Source: Candidatus Accumulibacter meliphilus
Lineage (GTDB): Bacteria > Pseudomonadota > Gammaproteobacteria > Burkholderiales > Rhodocyclaceae
Reading direction: 5' to 3'
Length of the DNA stretch: 64,000 nucleotides
Assembly (NCBI GenBank): GCA_003332265.1
Contig: QPGA01000017.1
Span: 18,675-82,674, forward strand
This document shows, piece by piece, positions 44,526-54,627 of the stretch. A model generated the notes under the pieces. The model saw only the letters and a list, made by a program, of their open reading frames with translations, did not search any database and was not told the origin of the DNA. Position numbers and translations under genes: made by a program. How positions within the stretch are numbered: the first letter of the stretch is position 1; each line of letters opens with the position of its first letter.

Positions 44526-46442
44526 TTAAGCCGTACCACGTCGCGCGGCCACTTCATCCAGAAGTTGCCCAGTCAGAGCCTCGATCGACATTTGTCCGAG
44601 ATCCCGACCTCCGCGTGTGCGCACGGCCACCAGGTTCGCTGCCACTTCCTTGTCGCCAACGACGATCTGGTAGGGCAGCTTGTTCAAGCTATGTTCTCGT
44701 ATTTTATAGGTAATTTTTTCGTTGCGCAAATCCGCCTCGACGCGCAGGCCGGCATTGCGCAGCGTCGCCGCCACCTGTTCAGCGTACGCGCCCTGCTTCT
44801 CCGAAATATTGAGCACCACCGCCTGCGTCGGCGATAGCCACAACGGCATGGCGCCGGCATAATTCTCGATGAGGATGCCGATGAAACGTTCCAGCGAACC
44901 GAGAATTGCCCGATGCAACATCACCGGAATATGCCGATCATTGTCCTCGCCAACATAGTGCGCATTGAGGCGCTCGGGCAAGGCAAAATCGAGCTGCAGG
45001 GTGCCGCACTGCCAGACACGACCGAGGCAATCCTTGAGCGAAAACTCGATTTTCGGGCCATAGAAAGCGCCCTCGCCCGGCTGCACCTCGAAGCTCCGAC
45101 CCTTGGCCTTCAGCCCTTCGCCAAGGGCGGCCTCGGCGCGGTCCCACTGGGCGTCGGAACCAATACGCTTTTCTGGACGTGTCGACAGCTTGACGATGAT
45201 GTCGGTAAACCCGAAATCGGCATAGACCTTCTCCAAAAGGTCGATGAAGGCTTCGGTCTCCGGCAGCACCTGCGCTTCCGTACAAAAGATGTGCGCGTCA
45301 TCCTGCACGAAAGCGCGTACGCGCATGATGCCGTGCAAAGCCCCTGAAGGCTCGTTGCGATGACAGGAACCGAATTCGGCCAAACGCAAAGGCAGGTCCC
45401 GGTAGCTACGCAAGCCCTGATTGAAGATCTGGATATGCCCGGGGCAATTCATCGGCTTGACCGCGTAATCGCGATTTTCGGAAGCGGTGGTGAACATGTG
45501 CTCGGCGTAGTTCTCCCAATGCCCCGAGCGCTCCCATAAGGAGCGATCCATGATCATCGGCGTCTTCACTTCGCAATAGCCGTGCCGGTCGAGCAGACGA
45601 CGCATGTACTGCTCAACTTCCTGCCAGATCGTCCAGCCCTTGGGATGCCAGAAAACCATTCCCGGTGACTCTTCCTGGAGGTGAAACAGGTCCAGCTGCC
45701 GACCGATCTTGCGGTGGTCGCGCTTCTCGGCCTCTTCGAGCATATGCAGATATGCTTCCTGGTCCTCTTTCTTGGCCCACGCCGTACCGTAGATGCGCTG
45801 CAACTGTTCGTTACGATGATCACCGCGCCAGTAGGCACCCGCCAGCTTCATCAGCTTGAACACTTTCAGCTTGCCGGTAGACGGCACGTGCGGTCCGCGA
45901 CAGAGGTCGACGAAATCGCCCTCGCGATAGAGCGACACCTCCTGCCCCTCGGGAATGGCCTCGATCAGCTCGGCTTTGTAGCGCTCGCCGATCGACTGAA
46001 AGAAAGCCACCGCCGCTGCGCGCTCCCAGACCTCTCGCTCGACCGGGATATCGCGTTTGGCGAGCTCGCCCATGCGCTTTTCGATGGCCGCCAGATCATC
46101 GTTGGTAAACGGGCGCTGGTAGGCAAAGTCGTAGTAGAAACCGTTTTCGATGACCGGCCCGATGGTCACCTGCGCTTCCGGGAAAAGCTCCTTGACCGCG
46201 TAGGCCATCAGATGTGCGGTCGAGTGGCGAATCACCTCCAGGCCCTCGGCATCCTTCTCGGTGATGATGCCCAGCTGCACGTCGGCGACAATCAAGAACG
46301 AGGTGTCAACCAGACGCCCGTCGACCTTGCCGGCAAGCGCAGCGCGCGCCAGACCGGCGCCGATACTCTGCGCAACTTCGGCAACCGTCAGCGGCTGTGC
46401 GAACTCTCTTTGCGAACCGTCAGGCAGTGTAACAACCGGCAT
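44526..46442 (-). CDS. thrS: threonine--tRNA ligase
   Basis: A 638-residue class II synthetase: TGS domain (1-62, [14 protein letters not shown]), editing domain with the [16 protein letters not shown] zinc-like motif and C..H in DLCRGPHV, catalytic core with motif 2 ([22 protein letters not shown]) and MNCPGH (zinc Cys), and the C-terminal anticodon-binding domain. The ATG at 46442 is the family start; an upstream in-frame ATG adds six unmatched residues. In E. coli ThrS represses its own translation through a leader mimic; 46443-46670 upstream shows no gene. Confidence 0.97.
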   Translation of the reverse strand: MPVVTLPDGSQREFAQPLTVAEVAQSIGAGLARAALAGKVDGRLVDTSFLIVADVQLGIITEKDAEGLEVIRHSTAHLMAYAVKELFPEAQVTIGPVIENGFYYDFAYQRPFTNDDLAAIEKRMGELAKRDIPVEREVWERAAAVAFFQSIGERYKAELIEAIPEGQEVSLYREGDFVDLCRGPHVPSTGKLKVFKLMKLAGAYWRGDHRNEQLQRIYGTAWAKKEDQEAYLHMLEEAEKRDHRKIGRQLDLFHLQEESPGMVFWHPKGWTIWQEVEQYMRRLLDRHGYCEVKTPMIMDRSLWERSGHWENYAEHMFTTASENRDYAVKPMNCPGHIQIFNQGLRSYRDLPLRLAEFGSCHRNEPSGALHGIMRVRAFVQDDAHIFCTEAQVLPETEAFIDLLEKVYADFGFTDIIVKLSTRPEKRIGSDAQWDRAEAALGEGLKAKGRSFEVQPGEGAFYGPKIEFSLKDCLGRVWQCGTLQLDFALPERLNAHYVGEDNDRHIPVMLHRAILGSLERFIGILIENYAGAMPLWLSPTQAVVLNISEKQGAYAEQVAATLRNAGLRVEADLRNEKITYKIREHSLNKLPYQIVVGDKEVAANLVAVRTRGGRDLGQMSIEALTGQLLDEVAARRGTA

Positions 46443-46670
46443 AAGGCAACCCCAGCACAAAAATGGAAAAGCGCGATCTGCGACCAGCGGCAGCGACAGC
46501 CGCGGAAGAGATCGAGCGGCCCGAGCAGCCGCATCCGCGAGGGCAGGATTCTAGCACAGCGCCCAGCGGCTGCGAAAAGCCAGCGCGGCGCGACCCAGCT
46601 GCCCCACCTCGCCGGTAGGCGGGTGGCGCTGCCCGGTAGACAAGAGAGCGCGAACGGGCGCAAGCGGGCA

Positions 46671-47912
46671 TCACGATCGACCAGGGGAAGCCTCGTCGAG
46701 ATGCATCCAGTGCTCGATTTCGCTACGCAGGTCCGCCAGTTGCTCGGGTTCGATCAGGCGGATGCGGTAGGCACGGGCGCGTTCGCGCGCCGCCGAACCG
46801 GTGCCGGGATGCAGTCGTCGGGCGGTCAGCAGCCAGGTTTCCCCCATCGCCCCGCCGACATGCCGACGCAGGCTGTCGAGACGGTTGAGGATGGCCTGAC
46901 TACCGCCCTCGGTAGTGATCTGCACGCCGGTCTTGCATTCGAGTACCAGAAGCTGGTTGCGCCACACCAGTGCGGCGTCGAGTTCGTTCCCGGCGCCTTC
47001 CGGGGCGCCCTCGGCGTCGATGCGCACATTGGTGCCCCAGTGGCCGTCGGGGATCAAGCCGTCGGCCTGCAAGCCAGCGAGCGTCAGCCATACCCATTCC
47101 TCAAGCCAGCCACCACCAGCGTAGCGAGTCACGGTCTCGCTGCCGAAAGCGAAGCGACAATCGCCGTCCCAGTGCCAGATACCCGCCTGTTCGAAGGCCC
47201 AGGCAAGCTGGTGGTGATTGGCGAAGAGCGGTCGTTCGGCAACGATTTCCCTCTGAAACGGACGGATGACCATGCCATCGGGACGGGTCTTTGGCAGAGC
47301 TTGGCGAGTCAATCGGTTGACGTAGCCGAAGAAGCCGCCGAGCTGCGCAGCGGAAGACGCCAGATGCTCGGTCAGAAAAGCGCGCGCGGCGGCGGCGAGG
47401 GCGAAATCGGCGCCCCAGGTGGGATCGGCGACGACGCGGTAACCCTGCATCTGCAAGAGGTCGGTCAGGCGCAGCATGTCCGGCGGCAAGGCCAGCGGCT
47501 CGCCGCCACCCAGAGGCTCGAGCAGATCGTGGTGGGTATCGCAGTACCAGGCATCGCCCAGGCCGGCAAAGGCCCCGAGAAAACCGAAGGACATCACTTT
47601 GGTACCGCCACTGGCATTGAGATCGATCGGCCAGCCAGGGAATTCGCTACCCAGCGACGCCGCCAGTTCGCGAGCGTAGCTGCTGATGCGTCCGAGGTCG
47701 TGGTCAGGCGTGTGACGAACGATACGCACCGCATCTTCCGCCCAGCCCGCTTCACGCAGAACGCGACTGACCTGCAACGCACCCTGACACGCCGGCTCGG
47801 CATCGCTGGCAGCGATGACCACCTGGGCCGGCCGCAAGCGCAGCGCCGGCAGAGTGTTCTGCATGATCTGCTCGGAAGCCAGGCAGACAAGAACGCGTGG
47901 CTGGAACGACAT
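46671..47912 (-). CDS. Card1/Can2-like CARF-domain nuclease (DUF1887 family)
   Basis: A 413-residue protein in two parts. Residues 1-150 form a Rossmann-like CARF domain (RVLVCLASEQIMQNTLPAL) with the cyclic-oligoadenylate-pocket motif DLNASGGTKVMS (97-108). Residues 255-413 form a PD-(D/E)xK nuclease: GGWLEEW (Glu271/272), GNELDAAL (Asp312) and LVLECKTG (Glu325, Lys327), all expected active-site residues present. This is the VC1899/Card1/Can2 (DUF1887) architecture; characterised members are activated by cyclic tetra-adenylate from type III CRISPR complexes and cut DNA or RNA. No cas gene or array is in the window. It has a GGAAG site and lies 228 bases upstream of thrS on the same strand. 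Confidence 0.88.
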   Translation of the reverse strand: MSFQPRVLVCLASEQIMQNTLPALRLRPAQVVIAASDAEPACQGALQVSRVLREAGWAEDAVRIVRHTPDHDLGRISSYARELAASLGSEFPGWPIDLNASGGTKVMSFGFLGAFAGLGDAWYCDTHHDLLEPLGGGEPLALPPDMLRLTDLLQMQGYRVVADPTWGADFALAAAARAFLTEHLASSAAQLGGFFGYVNRLTRQALPKTRPDGMVIRPFQREIVAERPLFANHHQLAWAFEQAGIWHWDGDCRFAFGSETVTRYAGGGWLEEWVWLTLAGLQADGLIPDGHWGTNVRIDAEGAPEGAGNELDAALVWRNQLLVLECKTGVQITTEGGSQAILNRLDSLRRHVGGAMGETWLLTARRLHPGTGSAARERARAYRIRLIEPEQLADLRSEIEHWMHLDEASPGRS

Positions 47913-48127
47913 TTAGTGCTTCCGAAGAAGAGTCAAGCGGTCATTGTGCACTTTTTGCCGGCGCTTGCATCGCCGACGCGCGCGCTTGAGTCGAAATGAC
48001 CGTCGTGCGATGATCGCCGCGCCCCCCGCTCTGGAGCCGGCTTGCGCGGAGTCACGGGGCAGCGCCAGCGCTGGCGGCCTGCGCGCTGGCCGGCCACTTC
48101 GCCCATCAAGTACACGGAAAACATCAC

Positions 48128-49198
48128 ATGCTCTGGTTCATCCCGGGTCTCATCGCCCTGATCGTCGGCGCCGAACTGCTGGTCCGCGGCGCTTCGAAAC
48201 TGGCGCTGTCTTTTGGCATCTCGCCGCTGGTGGTCGGGCTGACGGTGGTCGCCTTCGGGACCAGTGCGCCCGAACTCGCGGTGTCCGTGCAATCCGCGTG
48301 GTCTGGGCAGGTCGACATCGCGCTCGGCAACGTGGTCGGCAGCAACATTTTCAACGTCCTGTTCATTCTCGGCCTGTCAGCGCTGATCGCGCCCTTGCTG
48401 GTGCATCGCCAGTTGATCCGGCAGGAAGTGCCGATGATGGTCGCTCTTTCGCTGCTGCTCTGGCTGCTCGCCAGCGACGGGGGTATCAGCCGTGGCGACG
48501 GCCTGCTGCTGGTCAGCCTGCTGCTCGCCTACACTTTCCTGGTCATCCGCCAGAGCCGCCGCGAGAGCCTTGCAGGCGCGCCGCTGGCGTCCGGGCCACC
48601 GCCCGTCGACGGCCGCGCCTGGGACGCTCACTGGCTGGCGCAGCTCCTGCTGGTCGCAGCTGGAATGACGCTCCTCGTGCTCGGATCCAACTGGCTGGTC
48701 GAAGCCGCGGTCACCCTGGCCCGGCGCCTGGGGATGAGCGAAGTGGTCGTCGGACTGACCATCGTCGCCGCCGGTACCTCGCTGCCGGAAGTCGCGACCT
48801 CGATCATGGCGGCAGTACGCGGCCAGCGCGACATCGCCGTCGGCAACGTGGTGGGCAGCAATATTTTCAACATCCTGGCCGTGCTCGGCATCTCCGCCAG
48901 CATCGCCCCGGGCGATCTGCTCGTGCCAGCGTCCTTGTTGGCCTTCGACCTACCAGTGATGGTCGTCGTCGCCGTCGCCTGCCTGCCCATCTTCTTTACC
49001 GGCCACCTGATCGCGCGCTGGGAAGGGGCGTTGTTCCTCGCCTACTACGCGGCCTACACCACCTACCTGGTACTCGACGCCGCCGGCCATGCCGCGCAAA
49101 GCGGTTTCTCGCTGGTGATGGGCAGCTTCGCCCTGCCGCTCACCGCAATCACCTTGATCCTGCTCGCCTGGCGTCATTGGCACAGGGTACGCAGCTAA
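48128..49198 (+). CDS. calcium/sodium antiporter (CaCA family)
   Basis: A 356-residue, ten-helix inner-membrane exchanger with both alpha repeats: VVAFGTSAPELAVS with GNVVGSNIFNVLFILG, and IVAAGTSLPEVATS with GNVVGSNIFNILAVLG. The acidic cation ligands (Glu in both APE/LPE) are present. YrbG-like. Preceding spacer 47913-48127 has no gene; the 126-bp repeat copy B begins at its stop codon. Confidence 0.93.
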   Translation: MLWFIPGLIALIVGAELLVRGASKLALSFGISPLVVGLTVVAFGTSAPELAVSVQSAWSGQVDIALGNVVGSNIFNVLFILGLSALIAPLLVHRQLIRQEVPMMVALSLLLWLLASDGGISRGDGLLLVSLLLAYTFLVIRQSRRESLAGAPLASGPPPVDGRAWDAHWLAQLLLVAAGMTLLVLGSNWLVEAAVTLARRLGMSEVVVGLTIVAAGTSLPEVATSIMAAVRGQRDIAVGNVVGSNIFNILAVLGISASIAPGDLLVPASLLAFDLPVMVVVAVACLPIFFTGHLIARWEGALFLAYYAAYTTYLVLDAAGHAAQSGFSLVMGSFALPLTAITLILLAWRHWHRVRS

Positions 49199-49321
49199 CG
49201 GTCATGACACGTGGAGACACCCCAAGTCATGACAGTCATGACCGTTTCCCTCTTCCCCTGACCCTTCTCCCGCGAGGGGAGACGGGCGTTTCGTGAGTCG
49301 CGTGCGCCACTTTCACATTAA
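49196..49321 (-). repeat. 126-bp intergenic repeat, copy B (inverted to copy A)
   Basis: Reverse complement of this segment aligns end to end, without gaps, with 24981-25106. It starts exactly at the TAA stop of the antiporter gene, so its last three bases (tta on the minus strand) supply that stop. The rest of the spacer to ureG (49322-49405) has no gene. Confidence 0.85.
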
Positions 49322-49405
49322 GGCGATTTCTGCCAAAGGACCAGCTGGGTCGTCGTTCTCCGGCAAGCGCCTAGCGAGAGGATGGCACTGGACTGCCGCG
49401 CTGCT

Positions 49406-50050
49406 CTAGCCCAACAAACCCCGCGCCTCGATGAAGGCAATGATCTCCGCCAACCCCTCACCGGTCTTCATGTTGCTGAACACGAAAGGCCGCGCGCCGC
49501 GCATGCGCCGGCTGTCGCTGTCCATCACTTCCAGCGACGCTCCCACCATGGGTGCGAGATCGGTCTTGTTGATCACCAGCAGGTCGGACTTGGTGATCCC
49601 GGGGCCGCCTTTGCGCGGGATCTTTTCGCCGGCGGCGACGTCGATCACGTAGATCGTCAGGTCGGAGAGTTCGGGGCTGAAGCTTGCTGCCAGATTATCG
49701 CCGCCGGACTCGACAAAGACGATCTCGATATCGGGAAAAGCAGTCGTCAAGCGGGCGACGGCTTCGAGGTTGATCGACGCATCCTCGCGAATGGCGGTAT
49801 GGGGGCAGCCGCCGGTTTCGACGCCGAGAATGCGTGCCTGCGGCAGCGCTGCGTGCTGGACGAGGAATTTCGCGTCTTCGGCGGTGTAGATGTCGTTGGT
49901 CACCACGCCGAGGCTGTACTTGTCGCGCAGCGCCAGGCACAGGGCCAGAGTCAGCGCGGTCTTGCCGGAGCCGACGGGGCCGCCGATACCGATGCGCAGG
50001 GCGGGACGTGGGTTCATCTTGGGGCTACTTTCTTTCACACTTTCTTTCAT
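49406..50050 (-). CDS. ureG: urease accessory GTPase UreG
   Basis: Delivers nickel to apo-urease in a GTP-dependent complex with UreD and UreF. P-loop [13 protein letters not shown], the nickel CPH motif in [26 protein letters not shown], and NKTDLAP. The ATG at 50050 overlaps the ureF stop (ATGA) and gives 214 residues; an internal ATG at 50017 ([13 protein letters not shown]) gives 203, closer to the 205 of Klebsiella UreG. It is the last gene of the urea operon. Confidence 0.96.
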   Translation of the reverse strand: MKESVKESSPKMNPRPALRIGIGGPVGSGKTALTLALCLALRDKYSLGVVTNDIYTAEDAKFLVQHAALPQARILGVETGGCPHTAIREDASINLEAVARLTTAFPDIEIVFVESGGDNLAASFSPELSDLTIYVIDVAAGEKIPRKGGPGITKSDLLVINKTDLAPMVGASLEVMDSDSRRMRGARPFVFSNMKTGEGLAEIIAFIEARGLLG

Positions 50051-50718
50051 GATCGGAAGAGTCTCGTGTATTGCGTTTCGTGGCCGCTGCAAGCCAGCGC
50101 CAGGCCAGGAGCGAAGTTACTCCAGCGCTCTTCGGGAAGAGCAAGCGCGCGCTCCACTACAGCCGGCAGGCGACTACCCAGAGCCAACAGAATGCGCTGC
50201 CCGGCCGTCTGCCCGAGCGGCACCGCCTTGAGCGCCGCCATGGCCTGGTTTTCGCACCACGACCAAAGATACGCGGTCAGCGAATCGGCGACCGGGATTT
50301 TCCAGACCTCCGCCGCCAGCGCCCAGCCGACCGGGAAGGAAAGCTCTGCCAGCGCGTCGAAAGCCGCTGGCACGGCGAAATCGTCCAGCTCGTGCAGCAG
50401 TCGGCGCAGCGAATAACCCATCTGCACGGTCTCGGCGCGCAGTTCGGAGGACTCGCGACTGGCCAGAAAGTCGGCGTTGAGGCGCGCGATTTCGCCGTGC
50501 TGCGAATTTTCCCAGGCGCGCTGCAACTGGGCGGTGAGCGGCGCTTCGAAGCAGCCGACACCCTCATCCAGCAAAGCGGCGATCCACGCCAGCGCGCTGC
50601 CCTGGTCGTGCACCCGGCCGCTTTCGACCGCCCACTCGAGACCTTGCGAATAGGTGTAGGCGCCGACCGGCAGCGCCGGACTGGCGAGCTGCAGCAGACG
50701 AGGCAGTGACGGAGTCAA
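50047..50718 (-). CDS. ureF: urease accessory protein UreF
   Basis: Helical protein that acts with UreD and UreG as the nickel-insertion scaffold. The 223-residue product has [27 protein letters not shown], the [15 protein letters not shown] helix and LPLG-like [21 protein letters not shown]. The only start giving the conserved N-terminus is TTG at 50718, which lies inside a tandem 8-bp repeat; the next in-frame codon upstream that matters is a stop. No ribosome site is seen. Confidence 0.94.
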   Translation of the reverse strand: MTPSLPRLLQLASPALPVGAYTYSQGLEWAVESGRVHDQGSALAWIAALLDEGVGCFEAPLTAQLQRAWENSQHGEIARLNADFLASRESSELRAETVQMGYSLRRLLHELDDFAVPAAFDALAELSFPVGWALAAEVWKIPVADSLTAYLWSWCENQAMAALKAVPLGQTAGQRILLALGSRLPAVVERALALPEERWSNFAPGLALACSGHETQYTRLFRS

Positions 50719-50762
50719 GGAATCAAGGAATCAAGGAATCAAGGACTCAGGGATTCAAGGAC
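50715..50762. repeat. six 8-bp tandem repeats at the ureF start
   Basis: Units tcaaggaa (three times) and variants tcaaggac, tcagggat, tcaaggac run head to tail between ureE and ureF. The ureF TTG start is in the first unit, so a change in copy number would alter the distance and frame relation to ureE. Confidence 0.85.
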
Positions 50763-50778
50763 TCACGTTTACACGTTC

Positions 50779-51330
50779 TCACTTGAACTCATGAATTTTG
50801 GCTGGCGAGCGGTGCGGGCCGTGGCCGGGATGGTGGGCTTCAGTGACATCCGCGCCAGGCAACGGACGATAGCCGTGCGTACGGGCATGGCCATGCCCGT
50901 GCACACTCTGTGCGCCGTAGGCGCCGCCCTCGGGGTCAAATGGAGCTTCGATCTCGCTGACCGGGCAACCCAGACCGACCAGCATTTCGGCCAGTACGTG
51001 GTCCGGCTGGAAGCGTAGAAAGCGCTTGCCGAGCTGTACGGGTACGTGCCGATTGCCGAGGTGGTAAGCGGCACGGCCGAGCAGCAGGCTATCGCCGGTG
51101 CGCACTTCGAGCAGCACTTCCGGCGCCGCCTCGACTTCGACGACCCGGCCGTTGCCGGTGAGCAGGCGATCACCCTGCTTGAGTACGGTACCGGATGGCA
51201 GCACATAGCCCAGTTCCTCACCGCTGAGCAGCGTCACCCGCTGCCGACTCTTGCGGCGAACCTCGTAGGGCAGCACCAGGCGATCGCTGGCGGGAGTCTG
51301 GTCATCGGCAAAGGATTCGGCAAAAAGCAT
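50779..51330 (-). CDS. ureE: urease accessory protein UreE (nickel chaperone)
   Basis: Binds nickel and hands it to UreG. The 183-residue product has the peptide-binding N-terminal domain (VLPYEVRRKSRQRVTLLSGEELG), a metal-binding second domain (YHLGNRHVPVQL) and a His-rich tail (HGHGHARTHG, HHPGHGPH). The ATG at 51330 is used because the frame continues upstream inside ureC without homology. Confidence 0.94.
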   Translation of the reverse strand: MLFAESFADDQTPASDRLVLPYEVRRKSRQRVTLLSGEELGYVLPSGTVLKQGDRLLTGNGRVVEVEAAPEVLLEVRTGDSLLLGRAAYHLGNRHVPVQLGKRFLRFQPDHVLAEMLVGLGCPVSEIEAPFDPEGGAYGAQSVHGHGHARTHGYRPLPGADVTEAHHPGHGPHRSPAKIHEFK

Positions 51331-51337
51331 GCTGAGC

Positions 51338-53065
51338 TCAGAAAAGAAAATAGCGTTGCGCCATCGGCAGCACGCTGGCCGGCTCGCAGACCAGCAGCTC
51401 ACCATCGGCGCGTACGGCATAGGTTTCAGGATCGACGTCGATCTTCGGCGTCGCGCCGTTATGCACCATGTCCGCTTTACGCACCTGGCGGGTGTCGCGA
51501 ACGGCAAATAGCGGCTTGCTCAATTGCAGTGCAGCGAGCTCCGGATTATCCAGCGCCGCCTGCGAAACAAAAGTCACGGAAGTGCGCAGCGCTTTCCCGA
51601 AAGCGCCGAACATCGGCCGGTAGTGCACCGGCTGCGGTGTCGGGATCGAGGCGTTGGCGTCACCCATGGCGGCGGCGGCAATCATCCCGCCTTTGACGAT
51701 CAGCGACGGCTTGACGCCAAAGAACGCCGGCTTCCAGAGGATCAGATCGGCGAGCTTGCCGACCGCGATCGAGCCGACCAGGTGACCGATGCCGTGCGTG
51801 ATTGCCGGGTTGATGGTGTATTTGGCGAGATAGCGCTTGACGCGGAAGTTGTCGTTGGCGCTCGCTTTCTCCCCGTTGGCCGCGACCGCCGGTGCCGGCA
51901 AATGCCCGCGCTGCACTTTCATCTTGTGCGCCGTCTGCCAGGTGCGGATGATCACTTCGCCGACCCGGCCCATCGCCTGCGAGTCCGAGGACATCATCGA
52001 CAGTGCGCCGAGGTCGTGCAGAATGTCCTCGGCGGCGATGGTTTCGCGGCGAATGCGACTTTCGGCGAAAGCCACGTCTTCGGCGATCGCCGGGTCGAGA
52101 TGATGACAGACCATCAACATGTCGAGATGCTCGTCGACGGTATTCACCGTGTACGGCCGCGTCGGGTTGGTCGACGACGGCAGGACGTTGGCCTCGGAAA
52201 TCGCGCGCAGGATGTCGGGCGCGTGCCCGCCGCCGGCACCTTCGGTGTGGAAGGTATGGATCGTCCGCCCCTTGAAAGCGGCCAGGGTCGTTTCCACGAA
52301 TCCGGATTCGTTGAGGGTGTCGGTATGGATCGCCACCTGCACGTCCATTTCGTCGGCCACCGCCAGGCAATTGTCGATTGCCGCCGGTGTCGTTCCCCAG
52401 TCCTCGTGCAGCTTGAGACCGATGGCGCCAGCACGCACCTGCTCGCGCAAGGGTTCGGGCAACGAGACATTGCCCTTGGCGTAGAAACCGAGATTCATCG
52501 GAAAAGCGTCGGCGGCTTCGAGCATGCGCTGGATGTGCCACGGCCCCGGCGTGCAGGTCGTCGCGTAGGTACCGGTGGCCGGGCCGGTGCCACCACCGAG
52601 CATGGTCGTGATTCCCGACATCAGCGCTTCGTCGATCTGCTGCGGGCAGATGAAATGGATATGCGCGTCGATGCCGCCAGCGGTGACGATCATGCCTTCG
52701 CCGGCGATGATCTCGGTGCTGCCGCCGATGGCAATCGTCACCGCCGGCTGGATATCCGGATTGCCGGCCTTGCCGATGGCGCAGATGCGGCCCTCCTTGA
52801 TGCCGATGTCGGCCTTGACGATTCCCCAGTGGTCGACGATCAGGGCGTTGGTGATCACGGTATCGGCAACTTCAGCCGCCACTTGCTGGCCCTGCCCCAT
52901 ACCGTCGCGAATGACCTTGCCACCACCGAACTTGACTTCATCGCCGTAGACCGTGAAGTCGTCCTCGACTTCGATCCACAACTCGGTATCGGCCAGGCGC
53001 ACGCGGTCGCCGACGGTCGGCCCGAACATCTCGGCGTATGCCTGCCGGGAAATCCTGACGCTCAT
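51338..53065 (-). CDS. ureC: urease subunit alpha
   Basis: Catalytic subunit hydrolysing urea to ammonia and carbamate at a dinickel site. The 575-residue product has all ligands: His135 and His137 ([11 protein letters not shown]), carbamylated Lys218 ([10 protein letters not shown]), His247 (AIHTDTL), His273 ([10 protein letters not shown]), and the mobile-flap Cys320-His321 (MVCHHLDP). Length compares with 567 in Klebsiella. Its start overlaps the ureB stop by 4 bases. Confidence 0.98.
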   Translation of the reverse strand: MSVRISRQAYAEMFGPTVGDRVRLADTELWIEVEDDFTVYGDEVKFGGGKVIRDGMGQGQQVAAEVADTVITNALIVDHWGIVKADIGIKEGRICAIGKAGNPDIQPAVTIAIGGSTEIIAGEGMIVTAGGIDAHIHFICPQQIDEALMSGITTMLGGGTGPATGTYATTCTPGPWHIQRMLEAADAFPMNLGFYAKGNVSLPEPLREQVRAGAIGLKLHEDWGTTPAAIDNCLAVADEMDVQVAIHTDTLNESGFVETTLAAFKGRTIHTFHTEGAGGGHAPDILRAISEANVLPSSTNPTRPYTVNTVDEHLDMLMVCHHLDPAIAEDVAFAESRIRRETIAAEDILHDLGALSMMSSDSQAMGRVGEVIIRTWQTAHKMKVQRGHLPAPAVAANGEKASANDNFRVKRYLAKYTINPAITHGIGHLVGSIAVGKLADLILWKPAFFGVKPSLIVKGGMIAAAAMGDANASIPTPQPVHYRPMFGAFGKALRTSVTFVSQAALDNPELAALQLSKPLFAVRDTRQVRKADMVHNGATPKIDVDPETYAVRADGELLVCEPASVLPMAQRYFLF

Positions 53066-53370
53066 TCCAGCCCTCCCATCACCAGACCGTTGAAACCATA
53101 GATGCGTCGCTGGCCGGCCAGCGCCACCAACTGCACGCTGCGCGTCTGCCCGGGTTCGAAGCGCACCGCCGTTCCGGCGGCGATATCGAGCCGGAAACCG
53201 CGTGCCGCCGCACGGTCGAAAGCCAGCGCGGTATTGGTTTCGGCGAAGTGGTAGTGCGAACCGACCTGAATCGGGCGGTCACCGGTGTTGGCGACAGTGA
53301 GTTGCACCGTCTGACGACCGGCGTTGAGTTCGATCTCGCCGGGCTGGACCTGCATTTCTCCGGGAATCAT
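53062..53370 (-). CDS. ureB: urease subunit beta
   Basis: A 102-residue structural subunit: [18 protein letters not shown], then [18 protein letters not shown] and [12 protein letters not shown]. Separate UreA and UreB chains are the usual bacterial three-subunit form. Confidence 0.97.
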   Translation of the reverse strand: MIPGEMQVQPGEIELNAGRQTVQLTVANTGDRPIQVGSHYHFAETNTALAFDRAAARGFRLDIAAGTAVRFEPGQTRSVQLVALAGQRRIYGFNGLVMGGLE

Positions 53371-53379
53371 GGCCCCTCC

Positions 53380-53682
53380 TCAGATGATCGGGTGGTGAAC
53401 GGTGACCAGTTTGGTGCCGTCCGGGAAAGTCGCTTCGACCTGGATGTCGTGGATCATCTCGGGCACGCCGTCCATCACCTCATCGCGGTTCAGAATCGTC
53501 GTGCCGAAGCTCATCAGTTCGGCGACCGTGCGCCCGTCACGCGCGCCTTCAACAATCGCTGCGCTGATCAGCGCCACCGCCTCCGGGTAGTTCAATTTCA
53601 GCCCGCGCGCCTGGCGCCGCTCGGCGAGCAGCGCGGCAGTAAACAGGAGCAGCTTGTCTTTCTCTCGCGGCGTCAGTTCCAT
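53380..53682 (-). CDS. ureA: urease subunit gamma
   Basis: A 100-residue subunit: [44 protein letters not shown] and the end [22 protein letters not shown]. It lies 9 bases before ureB and 54 after ureD. Confidence 0.97.
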   Translation of the reverse strand: MELTPREKDKLLLFTAALLAERRQARGLKLNYPEAVALISAAIVEGARDGRTVAELMSFGTTILNRDEVMDGVPEMIHDIQVEATFPDGTKLVTVHHPII

Positions 53683-53736
53683 AGGGCTTCCTCAGACTTT
53701 CTCAACACTACCGATATTCAGGCAGGCGTTCAAGGT

Positions 53737-54627
53737 TCAAGTATTCCAGATACGCGGCAAGACGGGCGGTTTGCCGAGCGCCAGCGGGCGCAATTGCTGC
53801 CATACCTCCCTCAACCATCGCCGCGCCGCTTCGGCACCCGGCGCCAGACAGCGCGCAACGAGCAGCTCGGGCAAGGCGGTCACCCCGGTCAGCAGGCCAT
53901 CGGCCACTGGCAAGGCACGGCAGGCTGCCAGCCAGTCGGGCTCGACCGCCCGGCCGGCGAGCAGCAAGCTCGCACTGACCGGAAAACCGGCAAGACCGGG
54001 AGCAGCCGCCAGCCAGGAGGAACCGCCGAGCAGCCGACCGCGCTCCAGCCACAGCGGCTGCCCTTGCTTCTCGATGCGCGTCGCAAGTTCCAGGCGGCCG
54101 TGACTGAAACGCTCGCCAGACGCCGTTCGTCCCAGGCAGAGGATTTCCCAGCCGCAGAACAGCGCGCCGGCAGCCAGTTCGATGTGCGTCTGCATCTGCG
54201 CTTCGGCACCGTCGAAGACGATCGTCTCCTGTGGCAGATACTCGACCACGCCGCCCTCGCCAACCCGCACGCGCAAGGACTGGCTCGCCTGCCGACCGCC
54301 CGCACGATACCACTTGCCGGCGCCCGGCGTGGTCAGCAGCGCGCGTGCGCCAGCGCCGACATTGACCGAGATCTCCAGGCTGTCGCCGCCGGCGATGCCA
54401 CCCGGCGGGTGCAGCAGAATCGCATGGCAAACGTCCGGACCTTCCGGGTAGAGCGCCTTCTGCACGCGCAAGGGTCCGAAATGTTCCCGCTGCACCAGCG
54501 CGCTGGTCGCGCCGCGGCGCTCGAAACCCAGCGCCAGCCGCGCCTGCCAGCCGGGGCGCGCCGCTTCCTCGCTGGCCTGCCCATCCCTGCCATCCCTACC
54601 GTCCCTTGCCGCCGGCGCCGCAATCAA
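53737..54627 (-). CDS. ureD: urease accessory protein UreD
   Basis: Scaffold for nickel insertion that binds the urease apoprotein first. The 296-residue product has LGFERRGATSALVQREHFGPLRVQKALYPEG, HPPGGIAGGD, LTTPGAGKWYR and VEYLPQETIVFDGA, all family marks. The start appears to be TTG 54627, overlapping the urtE stop (TTGA); residues 10-15 are a DGRDGR run from a local repeat. The junction welds the urea transporter genes to the urease genes in one transcript. Confidence 0.94.
   Translation of the reverse strand: MIAAPAARDGRDGRDGQASEEAARPGWQARLALGFERRGATSALVQREHFGPLRVQKALYPEGPDVCHAILLHPPGGIAGGDSLEISVNVGAGARALLTTPGAGKWYRAGGRQASQSLRVRVGEGGVVEYLPQETIVFDGAEAQMQTHIELAAGALFCGWEILCLGRTASGERFSHGRLELATRIEKQGQPLWLERGRLLGGSSWLAAAPGLAGFPVSASLLLAGRAVEPDWLAACRALPVADGLLTGVTALPELLVARCLAPGAEAARRWLREVWQQLRPLALGKPPVLPRIWNT

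Noticed and set aside
46461-47912. Possible CRISPR array or cas genes next to the CARF nuclease
   Set aside because: I looked for regularly spaced repeats and for Cas10, Cas6 or ring-nuclease motifs in the spacers 46443-46670 and 47913-48127 and in the neighbouring genes, and found none.
45681-47999. A 772-codon plus-strand frame across thrS and the CARF nuclease
   Set aside because: It spans two genes on the other strand and the spacer between them; its sequence is a mirror of their codon bias and matches no family.
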